Shown: positions 47,076-56,600, counted from the stretch's first letter. The stretch: 64,000 nt of DNA from an uncultured Paracoccaceae bacterium (GCA_947496605.1 CANMDF010000002.1:62001-126000), one strand, 5' to 3'. Notes: generated by a model not told the origin, from the sequence alone. A program made the numbers and translations.

Positions 47076-47990
47076 TCAGCCTCCGATACTGCGTAAAGCG
47101 GCCGCGGCGATCATCATTCCGCTGATATAGAAAAGAATGCCCATGCCCTGATACCAAGGCGTCTTGCCTTCGGGGTCGCGCAGCAGAACGCGCATCGCAC
47201 CTAACTGGACGACCAGCATCGCCATCACGCCCAGCGCAAAGCCGGGTTTGTCCCAATAAGTTAGCAGGCCAATCACGATGGCTTGGGGGATGGCCATGAT
47301 CCAGCATGCGACACGCGCCGCACGGTCGGGGCCGAGTGTGACGGGAAGCGACCGCAAGCCTGTGGCGCGGTCACCTTCAATGGCTTTGAAATCGTTCAGG
47401 GTCATGATCCCATGTGCGCCGATGCCGTAAAGCACAGCGATCAGAATGACCTGTGGGCTGGGTGCGCCGGCGGCCACAACGGCGGCACCAGTCACCCAAG
47501 GTAGTGTTTCGTAAGCCAATCCACAGAGCCCCGGCCCCCACCAGCCAGATTTTTTGGCACGGATGGGTTCAGCTGAATAGGCCCATGCGGCTGCGACAGC
47601 CAGAATGGTCGCCCCAAAGCCCCAAGGACCGAGTTGATAGCCAACAGCCAAGCCAAGAACGGTCATGATCAGCGCGATGTACAGACCCCAACGCCCCGGA
47701 ATGCGGCCTGAGGGAATCGGGCGATCAGGTTCGTTGATCGCGTCCACATGGCGGTCACACCAGTCGTTTGCTGCCTGCGACATGCCGCAGACAATTGGAC
47801 CGGCAAGGATGACGCCAAGGATCACATAAAACCAATGACCTGAGGGGCTTACGCCAGATGAGACCACACCGCAAAGGTATGCCCACATGGGCGGAAACCA
47901 TGTCACAGGCTTGATCAAACGCAGCATCGCCCGCGGCTCGGGCCAGCGGCGTAGGCTTTGATTGATCTGTAAATCTGACGTGACACTCAT
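47076..47990 (-). CDS. bchG: Bacteriochlorophyll synthase BchG
   Basis: 304-residue membrane prenyltransferase joining geranylgeranyl diphosphate to bacteriochlorophyllide a. The UbiA-type motif is NDWCDRHVDAINEPDRPIPS and the second Asp-rich site is LNDFKAIEGDR. The ATG at 47990 matches known BchG N termini (MSV... EPRAMLRLIKPVTWFPP). Directly upstream there is no Shine-Dalgarno sequence, and two PpsR sites lie across the start codon, so the message may be leaderless or have a very short leader. Confidence 0.94.
   Translation of the reverse strand: MSVTSDLQINQSLRRWPEPRAMLRLIKPVTWFPPMWAYLCGVVSSGVSPSGHWFYVILGVILAGPIVCGMSQAANDWCDRHVDAINEPDRPIPSGRIPGRWGLYIALIMTVLGLAVGYQLGPWGFGATILAVAAAWAYSAEPIRAKKSGWWGPGLCGLAYETLPWVTGAAVVAAGAPSPQVILIAVLYGIGAHGIMTLNDFKAIEGDRATGLRSLPVTLGPDRAARVACWIMAIPQAIVIGLLTYWDKPGFALGVMAMLVVQLGAMRVLLRDPEGKTPWYQGMGILFYISGMMIAAAALRSIGG
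47968..47985. promoter_or_regulatory. PpsR/CrtJ operator 3a (within bchG start)
   Basis: TGT-N12-ACA site inside the first codons of bchG, paired with site 3b after a 7-bp spacer. A site inside the coding sequence is unusual but the centre-to-centre distance (25 bp) equals that of the bchC pair. Confidence 0.75.
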
Positions 47991-47992
47991 AC

Positions 47993-48010
47993 TGTCAGTT
48001 TAAAATGACA
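47993..48010. promoter_or_regulatory. PpsR/CrtJ operator 3b (bchG)
   Basis: TGT-N12-ACA site that begins 3 bp upstream of the bchG ATG. Binding here would cover the transcription start region. Confidence 0.85.
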
Positions 48011-48131
48011 TATGTGTATGGGGCAAGTGTAAAGGCGCATGTGCAGTGTGCCATCTTGTCACCCTTATACTGTGCTGCATTTCAGCCAGCCCACTCTGGG
48101 CTTGTCGGGGGGTGGTCAGTCGTGCAGAGTT

Positions 48132-48149
48132 TTCCAAAGCGCTTTGGAA
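48132..48149. promoter_or_regulatory. LacI-family-like operator palindrome
   Basis: Perfect 18-bp palindrome TTCCAAAGCGCTTTGGAA with the AAGCGCTT core and central CG typical of LacI/GalR-family operators. It is 68 bp before the oxidoreductase start codon. No LacI-type regulator gene is in the window. Confidence 0.6.
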
Positions 48150-48216
48150 GGTTGGTTCTTATGGAAATTCGAAAAGCTGTTTGGACAAAAGATGTGGCTA
48201 GCAAGGGCAGATACCT

Positions 48217-49266
48217 TTGATCCGCGTCCTGATCATCGGCACGGGTGCGATGGCGCACGACCATGCCAAAGCGTTCGTGGCTATGGACGATGTGCAAATC
48301 GTGGGGGGTGTTGATCCGAACGCCGAAGCCTTAGCAGCCTTCAATCAGGAATTTCACATTCCGCATGCCTTTTCCAGCGTTTCAGACGCGGTCGCATGGG
48401 GCGCATTCGATGCCGTGTCAAACGTGACCCCGGATGGAATCCATCACCGCACCACCATGCCTTTGTTGGCCGCGGGCAAGCATGTCTTATGCGAAAAGCC
48501 ACTTGCTACAAACCATGCTGACGCATTGGATATGGCTGCGGCCGCGCAAGCCGCTGGTGTGGTCAATATGGTCAACCTGACTTACCGTAACGTCCCTGCG
48601 TTGATGCAAGCCGCCCAACTTGTGCAAGACGGGCAGATTGGCGCAGTACGCCACTTTGAAGCCTCTTACTTGCAAAGTTGGCTGACCCAAGATCATTGGG
48701 GCGATTGGCGCACAGAAGATGCGTGGTTGTGGCGGTTGTCGTCTGAGCATGGATCGCTTGGGGTACTGGGTGATGTTGGTGTCCATATACTGGACTTTGC
48801 CAGCTTTGCCGCAGGATCAGAAGCAGAGCGCGTGTCCTGTCGGTTGAAGACCTTTGATAAAGCAAAAGGTGGCAAGATCGGCGCCTATACGCTTGACGCA
48901 AATGATAGCATGGCGATGCACCTTAGTCTGAAGAACGGCGCGATTGGGGTTATTCATGCAAGTCGTTTCGCAAGTGGTCATATCAACGATTTGCGATTGC
49001 GTCTTTATGGCACGAAAGGTGGTCTCGATGTGCGCTTTGAGGGATTTCAAAGCAGTTTGTCCTTATGTGCCGGCGCGGATCTGCAACAGGCAAAGTGGAC
49101 TCCGGTCGCGCCTGTTCCAGTGCTCACAAACTATCGCAGGTTCATCGAGGCGATTAAGGCGAGCACACATGCGACCCCTGACTTTGCCCGTGGTGCCGCG
49201 TTGCAACGCGTCTTGGATCAATCTGTTGTTTCGGATGCCAGTGAGGCCTTAGATCAGAAGGTCTAA
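48217..49266 (+). CDS. Gfo/Idh/MocA-family NAD(P)-dependent oxidoreductase
   Basis: 349 residues. The N-terminal Rossmann motif is VLIIGTGAMAHDHAKAF and the family's catalytic stretch HVLCEKPLATNHADA has the Lys of the EKP motif. Such enzymes act on sugars or inositols. The start is a TTG at 48217 with AAGGGCAG upstream; there is no ATG close by. A LacI-like operator upstream fits sugar control. No sugar transporter is adjacent. Confidence 0.85.
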   Translation: MIRVLIIGTGAMAHDHAKAFVAMDDVQIVGGVDPNAEALAAFNQEFHIPHAFSSVSDAVAWGAFDAVSNVTPDGIHHRTTMPLLAAGKHVLCEKPLATNHADALDMAAAAQAAGVVNMVNLTYRNVPALMQAAQLVQDGQIGAVRHFEASYLQSWLTQDHWGDWRTEDAWLWRLSSEHGSLGVLGDVGVHILDFASFAAGSEAERVSCRLKTFDKAKGGKIGAYTLDANDSMAMHLSLKNGAIGVIHASRFASGHINDLRLRLYGTKGGLDVRFEGFQSSLSLCAGADLQQAKWTPVAPVPVLTNYRRFIEAIKASTHATPDFARGAALQRVLDQSVVSDASEALDQKV

Positions 49267-49356
49267 GCGCTTCATTTTCATAGAATTGTTCCGTTAAGCC
49301 TGCTTTCACTTCTGCTCCGTTATGCCCTTTGTTGGGTGAAGTCATGAGGTAGTAGG

Positions 49357-49533
49357 ATGGCAGCTGGAACAAACGCACCAACAATAATCAAGCGCAAGAA
49401 AGTGATCGCTGGCGGCGGGCATCATGGTGGTGCTTGGAAAGTGGCCATAGTATATGGCCCTTCAAGTTTGGTGCTTTGCACCGGGTTGGTTTGGAAATCC
49501 GCAGATTTTCTGCGGTTTGAAGCGTCATTCTGA
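49357..49533 (+). pseudogene. motB: motB 5' fragment (truncated flagellar motor gene)
   Basis: The first 30 codons read MAAGTNAPTIIKRKKVIAGG then GHHGGAWKVA, the well-known N terminus of alphaproteobacterial MotB just before its membrane helix. After this the frame continues with unrelated residues (IVYGPSSLV...) to a stop at 49531-49533. The membrane helix, plug and OmpA domain are absent, and no later part of motB is found in the following sequence. A perfect 7-bp inverted repeat (49443-49449, 49453-49459) sits exactly at the point of divergence. The product, if made, would be 58 residues and not a working stator. Confidence 0.8.
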
Positions 49534-49575
49534 CGGAAACCACCTGACAAGGCAGGTCGGTGCGCCGTTTTGGCG
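49443..49575 (+). other. Hairpin-rich junction after the motB break
   Basis: Inverted repeats in series: GGCCATA/TATGGCC (49443-49459), CCGCAG/CTGCGG (49499-49515), ACCTG/CAGGT (49542-49557) and CGCC/GGCG (49563-49575). None has a good T-run. The first marks the break in motB. The others may be leftovers of a lost element or terminators of the flanking genes. Confidence 0.5.
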
Positions 49576-49651
49576 GTGATGACCGATAAACCAATCTAGA
49601 CTGAACAATCCCTTAACTCTGGTGCCTGAAATATATCGAATTTGACTGAAA

Positions 49652-49993
49652 TTACGCCTTCTTTTCGAGCGTGCGCATGCGCCTTTGTGCCAGTTCAACC
49701 CGCCCTTCATCCGTGTAAACGCTCAGACCGTTCTGCACGTTGTGCAGGGCCTCTAGTCGTTCACGGGCGGCCGCAACGCCCTTCATTGCTGCCGCCAGCA
49801 AAGCCTGATTTTCGTCCATGCTGGCTTTGATCAATCGCAGTTCCGCTTTGTGCGGATTGGACTGTACTAACCGCGTCAAGAACCCTTCCTTTTGTGTATA
49901 GAACCCAGGTAGTAGATCAAATTGGGCGGATATAAGCGCCTGTCGCTCGGCGTTCAGAACCTTGTGAAATTCAGCGATCAATGGGTCAGGCAA
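49652..49993 (-). CDS. FlgN-like flagellar chaperone, probable
   Basis: 113 residues, almost entirely helical, with length and pattern like FlgN, the export chaperone for hook-filament junction proteins (EFHKVLNAERQALISAQFDLLP at the start; ALHNVQNGLSVYTDEGR near the end). It overlaps the rod-binding protein gene by 8 bp. Sequence similarity in this family is weak, so context carries part of the call. Confidence 0.65.
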   Translation of the reverse strand: MPDPLIAEFHKVLNAERQALISAQFDLLPGFYTQKEGFLTRLVQSNPHKAELRLIKASMDENQALLAAAMKGVAAARERLEALHNVQNGLSVYTDEGRVELAQRRMRTLEKKA

Positions 49994-50279
49994 GGCTGCG
50001 TACTTTCATGGCTTCAAACAATGCTTCGGCAAGGCCGATCCCTCCTGATTTGGCCATTTCTTCCGCTTGGGCATCCCGCAAAAATGATGAGAAATGATCT
50101 TCTCCCTCGCCGCCGCCGAAAGCGTCGCGTGGTTTTCCCACGCCTGCGGATTTCAGCATTTCTGAAAGGAAAGTCGCCTCCATCTTTTGCGCGGCTTCAC
50201 GTAGCTTAGTGTCTGAATTGACATAGTCTGGTATCGCTGCGATGGGCCTCGGCGCGGGCAGGTCAGTTATCAAAGTCAT
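49986..50279 (-). CDS. Rod-binding protein (FlgJ N-terminal type)
   Basis: 97 residues from the ATG at 50279, which has a GGAGA ribosome site. The conserved segment is LREAAQKMEATFLSEMLKSA followed by GGGEGEDHFSSFLRDAQAEEM and AKSGGIGLAEAL, the pattern of the FlgJ rod-binding domain. There is no muramidase domain, as usual in alphaproteobacteria. It helps assemble the flagellar rod in the periplasm. Divergent from fliK. Confidence 0.85.
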   Translation of the reverse strand: MTLITDLPAPRPIAAIPDYVNSDTKLREAAQKMEATFLSEMLKSAGVGKPRDAFGGGEGEDHFSSFLRDAQAEEMAKSGGIGLAEALFEAMKVRSLA

Positions 50280-50380
50280 CGGATTCTCCGGCTGGTTTTT
50301 TGCAGAATGGCGGATAGTCCTAAACATTCAGTAAGTTTTTTGGATCAAAGATACGGACGAACAACCCAATCGGAGAACCG

Positions 50381-51685
50381 ATGATTCCATCAATTCTAAC
50401 GGAAAGTGGCACCACTTCTTCGAAGGCTGCGCCCACAAAAGAAACGAACGTAGAAGGATCAGAAGGGGATCTTTTCGGCGATCTTGTCACTGGACCGACT
50501 GATGCGCCCATTGCGGACGTTGATAGTATTGATCCGCATGAACTGAAGGCAGTTCTGATGGGGCAAGATGCCGAGATGTTTTCTGAAGGTCAGGGGCAAG
50601 AGCCGGCCACCCTAAGCGATGAAGATGCGACGATCGAAGCGGACGACAGGCAGGTGAGTCCTGATCTTGCTGCTGAACAGTTGCCATCGGCTTTGGTCAA
50701 GACCGATCAGACGAGCAATTCTGATCTTTCAAGAGTGAAACGAGTTCTCGAACCAGAAGTATTGCGTTCAAAAGATCCGTCTCAGAGCGTCAAAATAGCC
50801 AACAGCGAAGGGCAGAAAGCCTTCGTTCAAGCCGACCGGCCTTCTGTTGCGCAAACGGTGGTTGAGGGGCGGTTGCCGCAACAAAAAATCCTTGAAAACC
50901 TTGCTACCAAAGACCGTGCAGAAAAAACGGAGGATGCAGCCAAGCCGCCCCTCAGGGCTGAACCTGCGACGCATTTGAAAACTGAAAGTAATCAGCTGAT
51001 CAAAGCTGTAGCGACTGATGCGAAGCCCGCGCAATCGCCGTCCCCTGAAAGGTTTGAGCAGCGCAAAGATGTGCCACGTGAAGCGACCTCTGCCACCATT
51101 CAAAAGGTGGAAACGGCAAAGCCAATACAGAGTCCACCACCAGCTGTCATGTTGGCTCAGGTGGTGATGCCATCACTGTCAGAAAAGGTGGAAAAGACCG
51201 TAAAGGTGGCGATTTCTGAAGTGGCGATGGGTGGTGCTGTCACAGAACGTGTGGCAACGACACAAGTTACGCAAACGAGTGCGACATCCAGCGCCACACC
51301 TGAAACGGCCCGCCAAGTCGCCAACCAAATTGCGATAGCGATCACTAATACCACGAGCAAAACAACAGAAATTGCGTTGAATCCCGAAGAATTGGGTCGT
51401 GTGCGGCTTAGCCTATCAGCGGCCGATGGTGCGATCACATTGAACGTGCTTGCTGAAAGGGCTGAAACACAGGACCTGCTGCGCCGTCATATAGACCAGC
51501 TCGCGCAGGAATTCCGCGCCCTTGGGTACAAGTCGATTGCATTCTCGTTTGGCGATCAGAATGCGCAGTCTCATGCAAAGGCGCAGCAGCCAGAGGACAG
51601 TGGCGAGCCTGAGATTCAAGACGTGGCAACGACAACTGATTTTTTACCTAAGAATGCCACCGCTGGTTTGGATTTACGCGTTTAA
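50381..51685 (+). CDS. fliK: Flagellar hook-length control protein FliK
   Basis: 434 residues. The first 300 are low-complexity, rich in Thr/Ala/Lys/Glu, as in other FliK rulers. The C-terminal domain has the conserved LNPEELGRVRLSLSAADGAITL and RHIDQLAQEFRALGY segments that switch export specificity. Nine bases separate it from flgD. Confidence 0.88.
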   Translation: MIPSILTESGTTSSKAAPTKETNVEGSEGDLFGDLVTGPTDAPIADVDSIDPHELKAVLMGQDAEMFSEGQGQEPATLSDEDATIEADDRQVSPDLAAEQLPSALVKTDQTSNSDLSRVKRVLEPEVLRSKDPSQSVKIANSEGQKAFVQADRPSVAQTVVEGRLPQQKILENLATKDRAEKTEDAAKPPLRAEPATHLKTESNQLIKAVATDAKPAQSPSPERFEQRKDVPREATSATIQKVETAKPIQSPPPAVMLAQVVMPSLSEKVEKTVKVAISEVAMGGAVTERVATTQVTQTSATSSATPETARQVANQIAIAITNTTSKTTEIALNPEELGRVRLSLSAADGAITLNVLAERAETQDLLRRHIDQLAQEFRALGYKSIAFSFGDQNAQSHAKAQQPEDSGEPEIQDVATTTDFLPKNATAGLDLRV

Positions 51686-51694
51686 GGAACCCCA

Positions 51695-52360
51695 ATGGAA
51701 ATTACACAGCAAACATTAAACCCGACAACAGGCACGCCCGAAGTTCAAAGTGCGGCAGCAACCCAAATTGGCTCGGATTTTGAAGTTTTTTTGCAAATGC
51801 TGACGGCGCAGATGAAATACCAAGATCCCCTGAACCCAATTGATTCGACCGACTATGCGACCCAGCTCGCGACATTCTCTGGTGTCGAACAGGCCGTCCT
51901 GACCAATGACCTTTTGAAGTCGCTGACGACCCAAATGAGCACAGGTGGCTTGATCGATATGGCCGGCCTTGTTGGCAAAGAGGTGCGGTCGACTGCTAAC
52001 GTATATTTTGATGGTCAGCCTTTGACGCTGACATCGACGCAAATTGTTGCCTCGGATACCGCGGAACTTGTTGTGCGCAATGCGGCAGGAAATGAGGTGC
52101 AACGGTTGCCAATCCGGCCTGCCGAACAGTCAATTGAATGGGCTGGCGTTGGCACAGGAGGAGAGCCACTGCCTGCAGGTACATATCAATTTGAGATTAT
52201 CAGCAAGTCGAACGGCGAAGTCATCGCGCAGAATCCTGTAGAAGCTTATGGGAGAGTGACGGAGGTACGCTTGGATAGCGGGCAAACGACTTTGCTTTTG
52301 GCAGGGGGTGCCAGCATCGCCAGCGATCAAGTCACGGCCTTGCGCGATGGCGGTTCCTAA
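51695..52360 (+). CDS. flgD: Flagellar hook-capping protein FlgD
   Basis: 221 residues. N-terminal export/capping region with FEVFLQMLTAQMKYQDPLNP and TQLATFSGVEQAVLTNDLL, then a Tudor/FnIII-like part. Needed as a scaffold for hook assembly. The usual next gene (flgE, hook) is missing: ubiB converges immediately and overlaps the end by 4 bp. Confidence 0.92.
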   Translation: MEITQQTLNPTTGTPEVQSAAATQIGSDFEVFLQMLTAQMKYQDPLNPIDSTDYATQLATFSGVEQAVLTNDLLKSLTTQMSTGGLIDMAGLVGKEVRSTANVYFDGQPLTLTSTQIVASDTAELVVRNAAGNEVQRLPIRPAEQSIEWAGVGTGGEPLPAGTYQFEIISKSNGEVIAQNPVEAYGRVTEVRLDSGQTTLLLAGGASIASDQVTALRDGGS

Positions 52361-53886
52361 AAAAGAGAGTTGATCCAGACAGCGCCGCCAACCAAAACAC
52401 CGCCCAAAGCCATCCAAGACAGTCGGGCGATGCGCCGCTGTGGTTTGGGTGGCGGTGGCGGGTTGTTCACACGGATCAGTGCATCTTCGGCCAAGCGCGG
52501 CAATTGCGGGCCAAACCGTGATAGGATGCGCACCGTCTTTGCAAAATCTTCGATCAAGGCCTTTGGCCCGATGCTTTGCTTGACGTAGTCTTCGACAACA
52601 GGTTTCGCCACTTGCCAGATATTCATGCGTGCATCGAGCGAGCGGGCAACGCCTTCTACAACAACCATAGTGCGCTGCAGCAAAATCAACTCTGTCCGGG
52701 TTTCCATGCCAAAGCGTTCGGTAACTTCAAAGAGATAGCTCAGCAATCGCGCCATTGAAATCTGGCTCGCGTCCATGCCGAAAATCGGCTCACCTACGGC
52801 GCGGAGTGCGCGTGCGAACTCATCGACATCTTGGTCAGCAGGGACATAGCCCGCCTCAAAATGCACCTCGGCCACACGTTGATAGTCTTTGCGGATAAAC
52901 CCAAACAGGATTTCGGCGTAGACGCGGCGCGTGTACTCATCAATGCGCCCCATGATCCCAAAATCATAGGCGATGATGTCTCCATTGGCGGCGACCTTTA
53001 GGTTCCCTTGGTGCATGTCACCATGGAAATAACCGTCGCGTAATGCTTGGTTCAGGAACAACTGCAAGACACGGGTCGCCAGTTCTGTTCGATCGTGACC
53101 AGCGGCATCAAGCGCGTCATTCACGCCAATGTTGGTCCCTTCGGCCCAATCCATTGTCATCACGCGCCTGCTGGATAGATGCCAACGTACTTTGGGAACC
53201 TGAAAGCCTGTATCGTTTTCTGTGTTAGCGCCAAATTCCGATGCGGCAGAGCTTTCAAGCCGCAGGTCCAGTTCACCCATGACCACACCCTCAAAATGGG
53301 TGATCACATCCATCGGACGCAAGCGGCGCGAAGCGGGTGACAAGACCTCGATCGTGCGGGCTGCAAAGTAGAATGCATCAATGTCGGTCCGGAATGCGCG
53401 TTCGATCCCTGGTCGCAGGATCTTAACGGCCACGGCTTCGCCTGTATCGGCAAGATGCGCCTTGTGCACTTGTGCCAAAGATGCGGCTGCGACAGGTTCA
53501 GAAAATGACGAAAAGAGTTGATCGAATGAGCTTCCCAGCTCAGATTGGATCGCCTTCTTGGCCTCACCCATTGAGAAGGGAGGTAGTTTGTCTTGCAATA
53601 CCCGCAATTGAACCGCCAGTTGATCCCCAACGACGTCGGGGCGCGTTGACAACACTTGCCCGAACTTGATGTAGGCCGGGCCAAGCGCCGAAAGTGCACG
53701 TACGGCGGGCGGCATTGTGACGTCGCCTTTGTATCCAAGCCACTGGAATGGCCATACAAGCGTGCGCAACAAAATGCGCAACACAGGTCCGGTATCAAAC
53801 GCGTCCAACACAACCTTCATCGCGCCTGTCCGTTCAAGCGTCGCACCGGTGCGTATCAGTCGAATAATGTTATGGGGGCCGCGCAT
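52357..53886 (-). CDS. ubiB: Ubiquinone biosynthesis accessory kinase UbiB
   Basis: 509 residues starting MRGPHNIIRLIRTG at 53886, 1 bp after the ubiE stop. The ABC1 family's KxGQ motif is AYIKFGQVLSTRPD, followed by AAASLAQVHKAHL, the ATP-site Lys in VAVKILRPGIE and YDFGIMGRIDE. One or two C-terminal membrane helices follow a Pro-rich stretch. It supports ubiquinone synthesis at the membrane, likely through its ATPase activity. Confidence 0.94.
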   Translation of the reverse strand: MRGPHNIIRLIRTGATLERTGAMKVVLDAFDTGPVLRILLRTLVWPFQWLGYKGDVTMPPAVRALSALGPAYIKFGQVLSTRPDVVGDQLAVQLRVLQDKLPPFSMGEAKKAIQSELGSSFDQLFSSFSEPVAAASLAQVHKAHLADTGEAVAVKILRPGIERAFRTDIDAFYFAARTIEVLSPASRRLRPMDVITHFEGVVMGELDLRLESSAASEFGANTENDTGFQVPKVRWHLSSRRVMTMDWAEGTNIGVNDALDAAGHDRTELATRVLQLFLNQALRDGYFHGDMHQGNLKVAANGDIIAYDFGIMGRIDEYTRRVYAEILFGFIRKDYQRVAEVHFEAGYVPADQDVDEFARALRAVGEPIFGMDASQISMARLLSYLFEVTERFGMETRTELILLQRTMVVVEGVARSLDARMNIWQVAKPVVEDYVKQSIGPKALIEDFAKTVRILSRFGPQLPRLAEDALIRVNNPPPPPKPQRRIARLSWMALGGVLVGGAVWINSLF

Positions 53887-53887
53887 G

Positions 53888-54640
53888 TTAGAGCTTCCAA
53901 CCCGAATGAAGTGCGGCAACACCCATCGTCATATTGCGGTACTTGGCGTTCCCGAATCCTGCTTCGCGCACCATGCTCAGGAACGTGTCCTGATCCGGGA
54001 AGTTTCGGATTGATTCGACTAAGTATTGATAGCTGTCGCGATCACCCGCAATCATCTGTCCCATGCGGGGTATGACGTTGAAGGAATATGCGTCGTATGC
54101 GGCCTGCATCATCGGGTTCGGTAGTTGGCTGAATTCCAGCACCATCAGACGTCCACCAGGTTTCAGCACGCGGAAGGCTTCGTTAAGTGCGTCCTGTGGG
54201 CGGGTTACGTTCCGAATGCCGAAACTGATTGTGTAGACATCAAAAGTATTGGCCTCAAAAGGCAGCGCCATTGCATCGCCGACGACCCAATCGAGACTGT
54301 CTGACATATCTTCGGCTTCGGCCCGCTTGCGTCCCTCGACCAGCATAGACTCTGTGATGTCGAGAACTGTGGCGTGGCCACGCCCTGCACGTTTTAAAAA
54401 CCGGAACGAAATATCACCTGTTCCACCCGCCACATCTAGCAATCGCTGACCAGGACGGGGGGCCAGCCAATCCATCATTGCATCTTTCCAGATGCGGTGG
54501 ACGCCGCCTGACATCACGTCGTTCATGATATCATACTTGCTGGCAACGGATGAAAAGACACCTTGCACACGGCCTGCTTTTTCATCTTCGCGGACGGTTT
54601 CAAACCCGAAGTGGGTGGTGGTCGCTGGCTTGTCGGTCAT
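53888..54640 (-). CDS. ubiE: Ubiquinone/menaquinone C-methyltransferase UbiE
   Basis: 250 residues from the ATG at 54640 ([16 protein letters not shown]). Conserved motifs: [19 protein letters not shown], the SAM site [13 protein letters not shown], and [20 protein letters not shown]. Methylates C2 of the demethyl-quinone ring. It forms an operon with ubiB, and the pair is divergent from mutM. Confidence 0.95.
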   Translation of the reverse strand: MTDKPATTTHFGFETVREDEKAGRVQGVFSSVASKYDIMNDVMSGGVHRIWKDAMMDWLAPRPGQRLLDVAGGTGDISFRFLKRAGRGHATVLDITESMLVEGRKRAEAEDMSDSLDWVVGDAMALPFEANTFDVYTISFGIRNVTRPQDALNEAFRVLKPGGRLMVLEFSQLPNPMMQAAYDAYSFNVIPRMGQMIAGDRDSYQYLVESIRNFPDQDTFLSMVREAGFGNAKYRNMTMGVAALHSGWKL

Positions 54641-54773
54641 GTCATGCTTTCGCCTGAATACTGTCCCGAAAGGGGTTATACCCAAGTGCACGGATAGACA
54701 AACTGTCAATGTGCCACGGTGGTTGGCTTTGGCTCTAGGCGGGGGCAGCGAATAGGGCTAATGACTGTACATC

Positions 54774-55625
54774 ATGCCTGAGTTACCCGAAGTCGAAACT
54801 GTCAAAGCTGGCATCGCCCCCGTGATGGAGGGCCATGTCATTGCGCGTGCGGATGTGAACCGGCCAGACCTGCGTTGGCCCTTCCCGGATCGCATGGCTG
54901 AACGGTTAGATGGCAAACGCGTCTTGGGTTTGCGCCGCCGCTCAAAATACATCCTTGTTGATCTTGATAGCGCCGAGACGCTGTTGATTCATCTGGGCAT
55001 GTCGGGCCGCATGTTGATCTCCGGGCATACGGTGGGTGAATTTCATCATCCGCATCCAGTTCCTGCCAAACATGACCATGTTGTCTTTCATATGGACGAT
55101 GGCGCGCGCATCACGTTCAACGATGCGCGGCGCTTTGGCGCGATGGACCTGATGGACACCGCGACACAGGACGATCACTGGTTGATCCGTGATCTGGGGC
55201 CAGAGCCTTTGGGAAATGCGTTCAATGAAAGCGACCTGATCGGGCGTCTGAAAGGGCGCAATATGCCGATCAAATCGGCGCTTTTGGACCAGCGCATTGT
55301 GTCAGGGCTTGGCAATATTTATGTCTGCGAGGTTTTGTTTCGGGCTGGTATTCATCCCGCACGCAAAGCTGGACGGATCAGCGAGGCGCGTGTCGCGTCT
55401 TTGGTGCCGCTTGTTCGCGACGTTTTGTCCGAAGCCATTGCCGCTGGCGGGTCTTCGTTGCGGGATTATCGCCAGTCGGACGGTGAGTTAGGCTACTTTC
55501 AGCATGTTTTTCAGGTTTATGACCGCGAAGGTGATCCATGCGTAACCCCCGGTTGTGACAGAATAATCACCCGAATCGTGCAATCCGGACGCTCATCTTT
55601 CTTTTGTCCGCAATGCCAAAGATAG
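54774..55625 (+). CDS. mutM: Formamidopyrimidine-DNA glycosylase (Fpg/MutM)
   Basis: 283 residues. Begins [10 protein letters not shown], where Pro2 is the catalytic nucleophile and Glu3 assists. It contains the helix-two-turn-helix segment and the C-terminal zinc finger CVTPGC-x16-CPQC. Removes oxidised purines such as 8-oxoguanine and nicks the DNA. Standard length. Confidence 0.96.
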   Translation: MPELPEVETVKAGIAPVMEGHVIARADVNRPDLRWPFPDRMAERLDGKRVLGLRRRSKYILVDLDSAETLLIHLGMSGRMLISGHTVGEFHHPHPVPAKHDHVVFHMDDGARITFNDARRFGAMDLMDTATQDDHWLIRDLGPEPLGNAFNESDLIGRLKGRNMPIKSALLDQRIVSGLGNIYVCEVLFRAGIHPARKAGRISEARVASLVPLVRDVLSEAIAAGGSSLRDYRQSDGELGYFQHVFQVYDREGDPCVTPGCDRIITRIVQSGRSSFFCPQCQR

Positions 55626-55688
55626 CTTGATCCACGCGTGAGCTTTGCTAACCCTTGGGGCCTGACCAGCGGCAACAGGGACGGCAGC

Positions 55689-56465
55689 ATGGCCTTTGAG
55701 ACAATCATCGTGGATATCAGCGACTATATCGCGACCATAAAACTGAACCGACCAGACGCGATGAATGCGCTCAACAGCAAGTTGCTGGGCGAAGTTTGTG
55801 TTGCACTGGAAGAGGCAGACGCGAGCGACAAGGTGCGTTGCATCATTATCACGGGGTCTGAAAAGGCGTTTGCCGCCGGTGCAGATATCTCTGAGATGGC
55901 CGACAAGTCGTTTGTTGAGATGTACACACAACGCTTTTTTGAGAACGAGACGGATCGTTTCAACCGGACGCGCAAACCTATCATTGCAGCCGTTGCGGGC
56001 TATGCGTTGGGCGGGGGCTGCGAACTCGCGATGATGTGTGACTTCATTATTGCGGCTGATAATGCCAAGTTTGGCCAGCCCGAAATCAACCTTGGTGTGA
56101 TTGCAGGTCTTGGCGGCACCCAGCGTCTGACCCGCTTTGTGGGCAAGGCCAAATCTATGGACATGCATTTGACCGGGCGCTTCATGGACGCAGAAGAGGC
56201 GGAGCGCAGTGGCCTGGTCAGCCGCGTCGTGCCTGCCAAGAAACTGTTGGCGGAGGCAAAAGCCGCAGCTGAGAAGATTAGTGAAAAATCCCAGATAGCA
56301 ACGATGGCCGCCAAAGATGCTGTCGATCGGGCTTATGAGACCACGCTAGCCGAAGGCCTGAATTATGAGCGCCGCTTGTTCCATTCCCTTTTTGCGACTG
56401 ACGATCAAAGCGAAGGCATGGCGGCATTTACTGAGAAACGTGAAGCGCAGTTCAGGGACCGCTGA
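55689..56465 (+). CDS. Enoyl-CoA hydratase
   Basis: 258-residue crotonase-family enzyme of the short-chain, beta-oxidation type. The oxyanion-hole segments [12 protein letters not shown] and [15 protein letters not shown] are present, and both catalytic Glu positions (ALGGGCE and [10 protein letters not shown]) are conserved. The ATG at 55689 ([10 protein letters not shown]) is preferred; a GTG at 55638 would add 17 atypical residues. It follows mutM by 63 bp. Confidence 0.92.
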   Translation: MAFETIIVDISDYIATIKLNRPDAMNALNSKLLGEVCVALEEADASDKVRCIIITGSEKAFAAGADISEMADKSFVEMYTQRFFENETDRFNRTRKPIIAAVAGYALGGGCELAMMCDFIIAADNAKFGQPEINLGVIAGLGGTQRLTRFVGKAKSMDMHLTGRFMDAEEAERSGLVSRVVPAKKLLAEAKAAAEKISEKSQIATMAAKDAVDRAYETTLAEGLNYERRLFHSLFATDDQSEGMAAFTEKREAQFRDR

Positions 56466-56600
56466 CCCGCTTTTTGGGGTTCCCTTTTTATCTGAACTAT
56501 CCTATCAGCCGCCCCAGACATGCGTGTGAGGCCCGCTTTGGCCAGATTTACCGGTTCGAAAACCCGGGGCTTGGGCTTGCAGCGCTACAGATATTAATTT

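Noticed and set aside
49986..50327. Longer start (50327) for the rod-binding protein
   Set aside because: The ATG at 50279 has a good GGAGA site; the extra 16 residues have no match to the family.
56540..56575. tRNA-like T-arm (GGTTCGAAAACCC)
   Set aside because: No matching acceptor, D or anticodon arms around it.
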